Shown here: positions 1 through 11,163 of the stretch, one piece after another
How positions within the stretch are numbered: position 1 is the first letter of the stretch
How the letters are laid out: each line of letters begins with the position of its first letter
NCBI GenBank assembly: GCA_024336345.1
Contig: JANFOG010000001.1
Coordinates: forward strand, 4,154,001-4,218,000
DNA from: Mariannaea sp. PMI_226
Lineage: Eukaryota > Ascomycota > Sordariomycetes > Hypocreales > Nectriaceae
Reading direction: 5' to 3'
Length of the DNA stretch: 64,000 bases
The notes under the pieces: generated by a model
Database searches by the model: none
Told to the model about the DNA's origin: nothing
What the model saw: the letters and a program-made list of their open reading frames with translations, nothing else
Program-made: the position numbers and the translations under genes

Positions 1-2
1 GC

Positions 3-1886
3 TCAACGTCCTTCGTCTTTAAGCTGACACCTTCTGACCCTGATTTCCCTTTTGAGCTGGACCATCTTCTATGCGACCTTCGTGTTCCCCAGGACTATCC
101 GGAGGAAAGGCCTACACTCCTGGTGAAGAACAAGGACATCCCTAGAGGTTTCGGCATCAACATCGAGAGGGGTTGGGATAAATTGGCGGAGGAAAAGCCT
201 GGAGCTACTCTCTTAGCACTCACCCGTGAACTCGATAAGCACTTGGAAGAGTTCTTATCCGAGAAGAAGACGGAGACGGTCAAGCTTGTTAACTTCAAGG
301 ACACGAGACACCTGACTGCACAAGGGGCTATTGAATCGAAGCCAGTTGATGAGCCACTTGAGCCGCCTAAGCCGGCACTGGAGCCCTTGCGTTATGTACC
401 CGAGCCTTCTTATTCCAAGGAGCAGATTGCTACTGCAAAGGCAAGGAGGGCCACTGAAGTGCGCCAACTCGAGGCTCGAATGGGGAGAACGCCATTGTAT
501 CGTCGATCCCCTGATGGAATTGTGTATACTCTTCCCATCGAACCAAAGCGGCGATCAGAGCTTCCTCATGGATTGCAATCTGTGGCCAGTATTCATCTTA
601 TCATCCCCCTTCTCTATCCACTGCAAAATCTCCGCCTTCAGCTGAATGAAGCTGAACCGGAGGATGCAGAGCCGTTGGAAGACCTTTTCTCAGAGAAGGC
701 GGCAGAGCAGCAGCAGATGACGCTCATGAGCCATTTGAATTACCTTGCCCAAAATATGCATAAGCTGGCAAAGCAGGCGCAGGAGAAGACCCAGGCTCGT
801 ATCCAAGCAGCCAAAGCTAGCGCTCAAGCTGCGGCCTTGACGAGCCAGGTTGTGGAGGAGCATGACGACGGAAAGGAAAAGGCTTTGGATGATAAGAGCC
901 ACATCAAGGTCATCCCAAGGCCTCCGGAGTGGAGCTTGGTCTACGGAGACGACGATTCATCAGACGAAGGTACTGATCCAGAGGACGAACTAGGAGGCGG
1001 TGTTGCTCTAGGTGTGGAAACTCCCGAGATTACACCTGCACCTGTGGTTTCTGAGCCAGTGGAGAAGGGAACGATGATGTCGTTTCCATCCATTGAACTC
1101 CACGGCATTGAGATTATCCAGGTTTCTATTCTGAGCATCAGCGTCAAATGTGACCGGTGCAAGACAGTCAATGATGTCGGCGGTCTGAAACCAGATACAG
1201 AAAAGGTCTTGAGTTGCAAGAAGTGTGCTACAGTCATGGCGGTCAAGTTCCGGGCACAACTTGTTCACGAACATTCGTCCAGGGCTGGCTTCCTGGACCT
1301 GTCAGGTGGGAAAGTGGCAGACATGCTCCCGAGCACATTTGTTCCTACTTGTGCGAGGTGTTCTACGCAGAGTCATGGCCTTGTCTCAGTTAGGGGTGAG
1401 ACGGTGACCAATGTCTGCCGAGACTGCCACGCCAAGTTCACATTCAAGATCCCTGAAGTCAAGTTCTTCGTCATCACACCAGGCAGTCTCCCGCCTCCAG
1501 CCACTGGCCCAAGGCGCAAGCAGGAGAAGCTGGGTCTCCACGCCGGAGAGCCGCTGCCAGGTAAGGGCGCATGCCAGCACTATCGTAAGTCGTACCGATG
1601 GTTCCGCTTCTCGTGCTGCAGCAAAGTGCACCCGTGCGACAAGTGTCATGATGACGCCGAGGACCACATCAATGAATGGGCGAACCGCATGATCTGTGGT
1701 TGGTGCAGCCGTGAACAAAACTACGCAGTGGAGGCGTGCGGCTACTGCGGACGCAGTGTTATTGGAAGAAAGGGCAAAGGCTTTTGGGAGGGCGGAAAGG
1801 GGACCAGAGATCAGAGGATGATGAGTAGGAAGGACCCGAGGAAATACAAGCGGATTGGTACCAGCCAGGCCGCGAAGAAGGAATAA
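3..1886 (+). CDS. CHY-type zinc finger protein, 5' part outside window
   Basis: The reading frame is open from the left edge to a TAA at 1884-1886. The GTG at 123 is an internal valine codon, not a start, so the gene begins left of the window. About 627 residues are visible. The first ~50 residues (FVFKLTPSDPDF, then YPEERPTLLVKNKDIP) resemble the yPxxxP core of an RWD-like domain. An Ala/Gln-rich helical stretch lies at about 235-285. Two CxxC pairs follow (CDRC/CKKC, then CARC/CRDC), which look like zinc ribbons. From residue ~524 comes a CHY finger that opens CQHYRKS, continues with CCSKVHPCDKCHDD, ICGWC and ACGYCG, and ends in a basic tail. CHY fingers bind zinc and occur in Pirh2-like E3 ligases and yeast Hot13; no RING domain is visible here, so ligase activity is not supported. 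The exact role is unknown. The visible part has no intron. Confidence 0.88.
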   Translation, partial: STSFVFKLTPSDPDFPFELDHLLCDLRVPQDYPEERPTLLVKNKDIPRGFGINIERGWDKLAEEKPGATLLALTRELDKHLEEFLSEKKTETVKLVNFKDTRHLTAQGAIESKPVDEPLEPPKPALEPLRYVPEPSYSKEQIATAKARRATEVRQLEARMGRTPLYRRSPDGIVYTLPIEPKRRSELPHGLQSVASIHLIIPLLYPLQNLRLQLNEAEPEDAEPLEDLFSEKAAEQQQMTLMSHLNYLAQNMHKLAKQAQEKTQARIQAAKASAQAAALTSQVVEEHDDGKEKALDDKSHIKVIPRPPEWSLVYGDDDSSDEGTDPEDELGGGVALGVETPEITPAPVVSEPVEKGTMMSFPSIELHGIEIIQVSILSISVKCDRCKTVNDVGGLKPDTEKVLSCKKCATVMAVKFRAQLVHEHSSRAGFLDLSGGKVADMLPSTFVPTCARCSTQSHGLVSVRGETVTNVCRDCHAKFTFKIPEVKFFVITPGSLPPPATGPRRKQEKLGLHAGEPLPGKGACQHYRKSYRWFRFSCCSKVHPCDKCHDDAEDHINEWANRMICGWCSREQNYAVEACGYCGRSVIGRKGKGFWEGGKGTRDQRMMSRKDPRKYKRIGTSQAAKKE

Positions 1887-4800
1887 AGAAGACATGTATT
1901 TCATGGTCATGATTCTTGTACATCAGCCATTGGCTGCCTATCTATCTATCACTGTGGCGTTTCGTGGGTGACCACGAACAGGACCAGGAGAAGTTGTCGG
2001 CACAGCTGATGCTATACTGAATATATTTCTGGCCCCCAAATCACAAGGCTCTGTTGGTTGCACCGTTTCCCGTCACAAAAGCCTCCCCCGTAGTGCAGCG
2101 GCTGGACCCAGGTCACCCACCAAATGGCCACAGCCGCTCAGTCTCAGCGTCTCACTCTGCCTCTGTCTCTGTGACAAACCAGTAAGAAAAATCCGAGTGA
2201 CGTTGATTGTTCTCTATGTAGGTTGATCAGGTGGTCGTCGTCACAGAGACCAATGATATGATTCTGTACGTGGGCGGCAAGCTAGTGATAGGCGTTTAAA
2301 TGGCATGCGCTTGTCAAGTCGCATCATTTTTTTTCATTCATTTTTTTTTTGGCTCAACTTGACAACGCGATGTTCTATTATTGGGTGACATGGTCAATAT
2401 GCTTGTGTACCGCGGTGATTGAGGCTGTGAAAGGTCACTTGAGAGTTGTCTTTGACGGCCTGCAGCATGTTGTGATACGGGCGAGATGTGACAAGAGTAA
2501 AGTGATGGAGGGGCCAGCGATTGTTCGTTTGGCTGAGTAGGCGGTTAGGTGTAAGTCAGATGGCTACCAGGCTACCTAGGCTTTGGGGGTGTTGTACCGC
2601 CTATCTTGAGATATTACGTTTATCATTCAATTAATTAAAAAATAAATAGAAAAAGAAAAAAAACATCCCCCAAATAAATAAATAAATAAATAAAAAGAGA
2701 ATATTCGAATTCAATAATGAATTAATTGATTAATTGATTTTGTTTTAGGAAAAATTGAACTATTACTGTGCCATATTAAAATCAAACATCCGTCAGGGGC
2801 ATATTCCTTCTTGTTTCTTGTAGTCTTACTCTCGGCCTTGTGAGCATACAAAGTTCCTGAGTCTCTCTCTTCGCCTTCAAATATTCTTGTGTCTACCTTT
2901 CCATTTGAATCAAAACATTCACTTATTACTAGGGGTAAACCTATATGCATTCCCATACTACAAGGAATAGCCCCAGTCGTCTGAACACACCAAAAAAAAA
3001 AAAAAAAAGGATAATGACTAATGGATATTCTTGGGAGGTATTTTCGTCAGTGCTTACTTTACTCCATTGTTGTCCAGCAAAGACGCAGGTTGATGGAGTA
3101 CGCTTGGTGTGGGCTCACAGGACATCAGGTGATGGGCCGCGCGGGGAACAATGGACGGGGGAATTTGAGGCCAAGATTGGGTACCGCTTCGGGCTGGCAG
3201 GCGGTTCTGGCCTGATGAGGGACGCAGCCGCTTGGAGAAAATGGCTGACCGGTGAGGGGAAGATGGATCAGATCGGGGAATGGGAAGGGATCCCCATTCG
3301 AAAGTGTATGGTCAGGGCTCCGAGGGCGTGGTGTTGTAGTGTAGAACGTGACCAAGAATAATAGCCCAAGAGGGGGCGAATCGACATATGAAAGTGCACA
3401 AGAGGGCCAATCGCGTGCTGTAGTTGGAGAAACATGTACCAGAAAGCAGCGCACAGATAAAGCTCATCTTGGAGGATCGAGCAGATACGGGGGACATCAT
3501 GCAGGGCCAGTCCCAGCCCTTGATGCGGATCCGCCGCATCGCAACACTTTACGACAGGCTGTAGCATGGCACGATGGAGTAGTTTAATGGGCAGGATCAC
3601 CGGGGGGGTGTTCCCTTGATGAGGGAGGTGGATGAGGGGAAGGATGGACACATGTCATCAAGATACTGTATATCTGACAAAACATTACACAACGAGACAA
3701 AGATACCAGCTCATCTTTTACACATGACTAACGATCCTTCCTTTCTCGACAAAGGTCCAAAGGGGGATTGTTGTGAGATGTGATAGAGCTATACGGGAAG
3801 AGCCGCAGAGACGAGACGGGACAATACGGGAATATTCAAACTCCAGAGTCCGACGCACTTTGGAGGCCTAGACACCCACCCACGCACGCCTTGGACGCAG
3901 TGCGACAGCTCTACTGGGTACTATGTATACATATTACTCAAGTTAATTGATTGGAGGCGCGTGTGAAGTCGTGGTGTGCCACCATGTGTGAACCCCCACT
4001 GCCTGGCATTACGGACGGCGAGGGGGTAGACTACGAGCTTCCAGAAGAGGAACTCAGACAATGGACTCCTTTTTGGAGAAAGGGAACGACAAACATACGA
4101 AGTGGCTCAAGAACGGAGGCGCAAGAGAAGGATGGGGGTGGCGTTGGTCATCGTCATTGCCGAACCGTCAGGGCATGGGGGTGTTTTTTGTTTTCTCGTA
4201 GCGATTTGTTGATTGTGATCGTTGATGGGTGGGATGAATATGTGCACTACGAGTGTGTGCCAGAATATGTGTGTCCATCTCGGTGATGAGATAAGTAATG
4301 GGGGCGTGGGATGCGGGAGGGCAGGAGATTGAACGATATAACTAGGCTTCGTTAGAGAGAGCACACGTGTTAAAAAGGCTGGTAATGGCCCATGGTAAAA
4401 GGTGTCTAAGCGGCTTCTGGAACCCGTTGCACAGGCCAGTGTGTCTGGACTATGAGCTTCAGAATGTCTGTGTGTTGGAAGAGGTATTCTTTCTTGTCAC
4501 TGATGTACCGTTATATTCTACCAATCGAAGTTTGAAGTTGCCACGAGCGAGATTGCGCAAGGTACAGTAGTGTCAGGCAGATAATCTTCAACAACTACTA
4601 TAGTAGGTCATTCACCACCTAACGTTACAGCATACTACATACATGAGTAGCTTCCAGAAGGGGGCCAACATGGGTTCGCCACGCCGAGTCAGTAACTGGC
4701 ATGATGCAAGGTACTGACCACATCGCGATCCGTCTAACCGCCATGCGTTGGTTCTCAGCCCTGGTGACTAGTCAAGCAGGCTGATAGCGGCGTTCTATCT

Positions 4801-7800
4801 ATTCTTCCAGACTCATGTCTGGTTATGAATGAGGTCAAGGAGGTCTCGGAGAGTCCTGGTTGGCAACCACCGAAAGATGAGCCCTGCACGCCCCGTCCCG
4901 GTGAAGCAAAGGAGATGAGGAGGACAACAATGAAGAGGCGAGGCGAGGCAAGGGGCGAGTCGATAACTCGATAACTCATGACCCCATTCATGGTCATAGA
5001 TAGACCAATGCGCTGCAATGACTATCGAATTACCCCACAGTCATCGGCGCCTCCTCCTGACTTACAGCAACTCTGTGGTCATTGACAAACCCCGTTATCA
5101 AGGACGCACATGCAGTAAGTTACATACGAAAGCACCCGACCTAAGGCTGAGTCGAAACCAGTTGATGAAAATGCGGAGGTGCATGAACCCCAGGAGAAGA
5201 CAATACGGAGCGGTCGGACTCCAAACACTTCAGCATGCACAGAGAAAGGGATATGACTCAAATACTATCTATGTAACTTATCAAAATCGCCCTGCATTTT
5301 CGTTTGCATGGCATCAAGGTCCTGGGCTCATGGCATCTTCGCCATGTGCCATGATACGCAAAGGTGACGTTGCCGTCAAATCCCCTGCTCGCGTAAGAGA
5401 TGAGGTTCCGGCCGCTGCGCCGTGAGCTAGGAGGCGACAACGTGATCAAGACGCATTTTTCGCAACTTTGTGTTGCCCACATGCCAGTTTAGATACAATT
5501 TGCGTTGGAGAGGAGGCAAAACCACGAAATGCTTGAGTAAAAAGATTCCCCTTTGCACACTGGTAGCGCTGCATCTTGACAAAGAGATGGCCCAAAAGAG
5601 GCCTGGCGGGAGGCGCCCGGACGACGCCACGGGGCGCCACGGATGCCGTCACAAGACCGAGTTTGATACAACTGGGGGTACCGGGGAGGGGGGGAAATGG
5701 TTTCAATACTGAGGAATGGAGGGAAAAGCGTAAACTATGGTGGTGTACTCCGTATGGGAGTGCGTGATGCTCTGTGCTTCGTCCCGCCAGGGCTTTCGTC
5801 CCGCCTGAGTTGCAAGGAAAGTCCCGCAGCCAAGTCCCGCCGCCACTTACAACAGTTGCAAATCATAGGGACCGTATTGTCAGGGGGGGTTGGTGTACTA
5901 TAGACGAGCAAAGAGACGGCGTTGTTTTCGCATCGACAGGACAAGTTGGTAAGTGCAGTAAGCACTGAAGAATATGGTGTTGTTCCATTCGCACCTCCAA
6001 GGCAGAGGCAATCACCGTTGTACACCGATCACAACTGTGGCTGATCTGGCGCTTGTCGCGTTCTTTCTCTCCTGTATTAGACATACACGAGGAGCTTGGA
6101 AAACCCCCACTAGTACAATGCTGTGTAGCCAAGTCTAGTTCGTATGACCTCTTGTAAATCGAGATACTCCATTCTTTATTGGATGGTAATGGCATCATCG
6201 CGAACGCGGTAGATGTGAACATACTATTTCTACGCGTTATTAGCAGAGCGAGAGAGCATTACACAGAATCCGTGACCACCCTGGTCCCCTGTCAACCAGT
6301 TCTGTTTTACCAAAGGAGGAGCTGATTGATACGTAACAACAGCGTATTCTCTCCCACAAGCCATATACCGGCCCTGTCATTGGCTCGGTTGGCAGCTGTT
6401 GCAAATGCCTACCCTCGCGCCTCTCTTGGGTGAGTAGTTATAACCCAGAGCCGTACAATTACGTACCTTTGCTGTAGCATCATGATTAGAATTCTTTGAA
6501 GTAGCCCCTAGATTTTGTCCTGATTTGGGTATTGGAAGACAAGTTGAAAATGGAGCACGTTACACCATCAGCTTCTTGCCTTTGAATGACTGGGCTCCAG
6601 CTCAATCCAACGCCAAGCACCCTGGTGCTATCTCAGTTGTAAATCATAAATAGGCTATGAATACACTGCTACTACGGAGTAGCACCGTGCCTTAAAATGG
6701 TTCCCTGTCCTGCCAGACCAGTGGGCGATCCCAGAGCCGTGCGTGTGGTGTCCTCCCCCCTGTTCTGATGCATGGCGGTGCCAATGCCCAAGTCACATGG
6801 CTGGCTTTGGGAAATCCAGCGCTCCCCCCGGCTATCTCAGTAAATTCCTTGAGTCGGAAGCCGTCGGGAGAACCCTGCTTAGACCCTCATCCGCGGAGAG
6901 GCTTCCGGAGACAAGGGTTATCGTCATGCCCCTGGCTTGTCTGGGGCCGTGGTCATGGGAGCTGGAGCCCTTCTAGAAGCTGTGGAAATAGGGAGGGGGA
7001 GGGAAATTCATGGGGCTTGAATGATCCCGCAAGGATCATGTTAATTTATGTTGGGTAGAATTTATTAGTTATTTTATTTTAATGGATTTTTTTTTTTAAT
7101 TCCTATCCATGCAAATTAATCGAACCAGGTTTACAACGGTTACCCGATGAGGACATTCGTGACGAAACGGTGCCAGATTTGGATAGAAAATTATTCTTTC
7201 GGTACCAGAGAGAAGGAGAATATGAACTATGCTACGCCGCGGTAATCAAATGTGCACATGCGCCGAGTTGGGAACGATATTGTCACAGCCCTTTTCTTCT
7301 GTCGACTTCGTCGCTGAGAATTGACGCGGGTCAGAGACAGTTGTACAAAAAGCAAATGGAGGAATGCTGACGGGCGGGAACGGATCCACCCGGTCCGACA
7401 ACAGCCGGGATTTTCCCCGACGGTTAATACGGAGCTTCGTATGTGAATGCTACAGAGTATACTGTGGTAATTACAGGGGAAGGCTAGGATATAGTATTCG
7501 ACGAGATATTCAAGAAAATAAAAATAAAATAAAATAATATTTGGGAGGAGGGAAAAAAAAGAATTAACTAACTTAATTAAAATACTCAAGAAATCAAGTA
7601 TCAACACTTTAATTTTATCAATGAACCGGATCCTCTTCATCCCCAGCCGCAAACACAAAATCGCACCACCAGTTCCATCAAACTGGTGCTCCCTCCTAGT
7701 CCCCTGTCTAGACCATCATCGCCCCTGGCCTCAAAGCCAGCACTTTTGGCAGCCCCGGGTTTCTGGAGAAGGCTTGCTGGAATCATTTCCAAGTTGACCG

Positions 7801-8906
7801 CGAGCACCCTGAGAGAGGATCCGTTGTTTAGTGCCGTCGGATCCAGACCCGGCAAACCGGTCAACGTGTTTTCCACCGGAAGGGGAGGGGGGAGGGAGGG
7901 TTTTCCAAAGCTGTACCGTCCCTTTTGTTAGTTATGTTGTTGCCTGGGATGGACGAGTGATTTCCCCGATGAACGGCCAAGTCTTGTGATTGGACCTCTT
8001 CTCCTCCATATATCTTGTCAAGGTTGTGAATCCTGGTCTTGACTTAGACCCGGTTGTTCAAAGGTTCAGTTCTTAATCGGCAAAGGTTCCAACGGGAGGA
8101 TAAAGGGAAGGAGATAGAGAGACGACGACCGGGGAGGGGGGGCGTGTGTAAGCTGTCAAGAGAGCTCTCCTCCCACCGGCACTTTAGTTGATGGCGACAT
8201 GAATGATCATCCTCAACCGAGAGAGCGGTCTCTTGACCATGCTGGCCTCCAACACCCCCCAGGGATTCTGGGTAACTATTCTCCCGGCGACTTGGGACCA
8301 TACCGCAGAGTCCACCAAGGACTGTCGTTTGGCACCGAGAGCCCGACTCTACTACTGTTCATGAGGTTACATAGATAATTATTCTCGGGCAAATTTGTCC
8401 CTCTCGACTCGGAGGTTGGGATCGTACTTTGTAATCTCAACCAGCGCGAGCCTGAGCTGATTTCTTTTCTTTGTTAGAGATGTCATCACCTAACGCGGGC
8501 CGCAAACGGTTTTTGTCTCATGTTACGCACAGACTGAGTCCCTAAAATAGAGCCCCAATCAGGCTTTTGCTGACTGAGTTACAGCATGAGGCTCTGAACA
8601 TAGACGGCGAGATATTAATCCAATAAACGATACGCGTTGGTGATTCCGTACCTGGGCACGTATTCAATACTGCCCATCGACAGCTCACGGGTTCCATTGC
8701 GATTGAGGCTAATTATTATCAAGCGGTTCCCGGCCATCGGGTACGCTTGTAAAAGGAAAAAGAAAAAGAAAAAAAAAGTGCTCCTGGTAGCGAAATTGGT
8801 GATTCGCTTAAGGGTTGTCTCGTGGGCTTTTAGACATTGAGAAAACAAAGCCGTCTCCTGTAGCGGGGATACATTGCTTGCTGAGGTATCTAACCCCCCG
8901 GCGAAT
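1887..8906. other. Gene-free intergenic tract (7 kb)
   Basis: This tract lies between the end of the CHY gene and the stop of the MFS transporter. No open frame here exceeds about 145 codons, and none shows a recognisable domain or a chain of plausible exons. A+T-rich patches occur near 2626-2760, 7050-7115 and 7500-7625, with an A17 run at 2992-3008 and an AAAT repeat at 2672-2693. Two exact copies of TACGGAGTA or its complement lie at 5746 and 6673, and a palindromic CTACTATAGTAG at 4595. I see no tRNA or 5S rRNA gene. It may hold regulatory DNA, lncRNA or worn repeat remnants; the sequence alone does not decide. Confidence 0.6.
2672..2693. repeat. AAAT tetranucleotide microsatellite
   Basis: About five and a half AAAT units inside an A+T-rich patch downstream of the CHY gene. 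Confidence 0.85.
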
Positions 8907-10754
8907 CTATGTTTCGTGCCAGCAGCGGCCAGCATTCAACTCTTGGAGCTGATAGACCGCCCCGTCGGATCGGGTTGTTGAACCAGACGCTTGGGTACCA
9001 GGCTGAGTTTCTTCTTCATCTTTTGGTAGACGGGGGCATTTGATAGCCAGAGTCAGAATCCCTGCTACAAAGGCCATGGCACACCCTGTGACCCAGACGG
9101 CTCTGAGAGCGGCCACGACGGCTTCCAGTACCGCCGTGTCCTCGGGTCCGCCGATTCTGAGAGAGTGCCGCATAGTTTTTATTGTGCCTTGGGCGGTGCC
9201 CTCATCCTTACCAAGCTTCCGGAGCTCTTGCTGGAGCCGACTTGAAAAGACGGCGAGCCCGATAGCGACTCCCAAGCACTGACCTGCAGATCTTAATAGA
9301 TATACCATGGCGACGGCATGCCCGGCGTCTTCGTTGGATGTTGTCGCTTGGACGCCGAAGGTCATTGAGGGGATCAAGACCCCAATGCCGATGCCCAATA
9401 TCATCGTGATTAGTACTAAGCCCACTCTTGACATATGCTCATCAATGAGGACCATAACCCCTAATGAAACGGTCATAATTACCCAGCCGACGTGCAGGAA
9501 GAAACGATAGTCCCCTGTCCTGAAGACAACAAGCCCAGCAATCGCAGCCAATGGAGCTACCGTCAGAGTAGCGGGCAAAGCCCATACTCCCGTCATCATA
9601 GGAGAAAAATCTTTGACACCAAGATAGAATATCGACATATAATAGAGGACCATCCACATGAGAACTCCGTGCAAGGTTACGTTGACAAAATGCAACACAG
9701 TCGACCTGTTTTGGAACAAACTAGGGCGAAACATAGGATTGGCAGCATACATTCGTTCATAGAGCGCAAGAAGGACAAATCCAATTACAGAGAGGATCAT
9801 TGGCGTGATAACTTGAGGAGAGTTCCAGGGGTATTGCGAACCTCCCCAACTGAGAGGTAGAAGAACGGCCACCCCCGAGAAGGCGAAGAGAACCATGCCA
9901 GTCCAGTCGACACGAACTCGTAGGTAATGCATGCGTCCAGTAGGTTTATCGTAACCGAGCAGAAGCCATGCACCCGTAAAGCTTGCAGAAAGGAGTGGAA
10001 GGTTGATCCAAAAGATCCACCGCTGTCGTGCATATCATTAGTATAAACCCAGATGCAGGGCATGCCACCAGAAACTCACCCATCCGATATTCTCCTTTTC
10101 GGTGAAGAGACCGCCGATAATTGGGCCGGATACCGTTCCTACCGCCCAAGGTATATTCAGTAGCGACAAGAATAGTGCTCTCCTTCGCACAGTAAAGAGG
10201 TCTGTCAATATCATTGCTGACAACGCCTGAGGTCCCGCAGCACCGAGACCCTGAACCGTACGGCCGAGAAGAAGCAGAGAACTGCTCCGAGCAAGTCCGC
10301 AAATGATGGTACCGCCAATAAAGATGAGTAACGAAAAAAGGTATCCTGGCTTCCGACCGATGACGTGAGACAGTTCTGAGTAAATAGGCTGGGCGATTGT
10401 GGTTGAGAGCAAGAAGCTTGTACCCAAACCCAAACTTTGTGATACAGTTGCGTCAAGCTCTGCAGATATTGTCTGTAAGATAGACTTAGCATGTGCATGA
10501 GTTGACTCATTCCAATGACTCGAATGAACAAAGAAAGACGGGGAATGGAAGTTTCTCACTGGGAGGGTGACGCAGATACACGTAGCATCAAAGGCGTGCG
10601 TCAGAGTAACCAAGCTGAGGATAAAAAAGATGAGCAACTGCGTTCTCGAAGTGCGTTCTTCCTTGGCAATGGGGGGACGAGATTGGTATTGCGGCGGCGG
10701 TGCTGCTGTGTCCGCCCGAACTACCAACGCCTTATTTTCAGGGGCGGAGGTCAT
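8907..10754 (-). CDS. MFS transporter, DHA2 (14-TMS) drug:H+ antiporter type
   Basis: Three exons on the minus strand, 10754-10560, 10472-10080 and 10022-8907, give 567 residues. Intron 10473-10559 has donor GTGAGA and acceptor TTACAG and joins CVTLP to TISAELD. Intron 10023-10079 has donor GTGAGT, branch TACTAAT and acceptor GACAG, and joins ENIGW to RWIFWINLP. Both junctions restore classic MFS sequence. TM1 is at about 39-64. A motif-A-like loop (ELSHVIGRKP) follows, then the motif-C region (GTVSGPIIGGLF) before WRWIFWINLP, and further hydrophobic segments up to about residue 520. The product is predicted to be a proton-coupled exporter of small molecules in the plasma or vacuolar membrane; the substrate cannot be read from sequence. 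It is divergent from the TLC-like gene at 11164 and may share control with it. Length and motifs look intact. Confidence 0.92.
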
Positions 10755-11163
10755 GGTGAATATTCTTTAGGGGGCTTTCGGGTCTGCTCGAGCAATGACT
10801 GGCCATGAAGGAGGAATATAATGGAGTGCCATGGGGCTTTATTAGAACAAATTGCTGAGATAGGCTTTCTGTAAGTGGAGGAGTTTGTCGACCAAGAAGA
10901 GAGGAGGTTAGGTCAACCATTGCCAACATGGCTGCACAATGATGTGCACAATAACAACGCAGATATGAACTCAACAAAAGTGGCGTACGCACATTGAATT
11001 TTTCCACTTGAGAATTTGAGAGGTTAACCAAGTCAAGAAGAAGTAGCTTTCTGAGTTGGACAGATGGCATATATCTGTCTTCTGTCTCGTGTGGCTGCTG
11101 GTCTTTATAATTCACTCTCTACTCTCTCTCTGATATCTCAACGCTCAAATTAACTAGTCCAAA
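10755..11163. promoter_or_regulatory. Bidirectional promoter between MFS and TLC-like genes
   Basis: The 409-bp gap separates two divergent start codons. A TATAA at 11106-11110 lies 54 bp upstream of the plus-strand ATG and is followed by a CT-rich tract (TCTCTACTCTCTCTCTG), typical of fungal initiation regions. On the minus side, ATTATATTCC lies about 60 bp upstream of the transporter ATG. Shared regulation is inferred from the arrangement only. Confidence 0.6.

Noticed and set aside
1961..1985. GTGGGTGACCACGAAC, resembling part of 5S rRNA
   Set aside because: Only a short stretch resembles 5S; no further match on either side.
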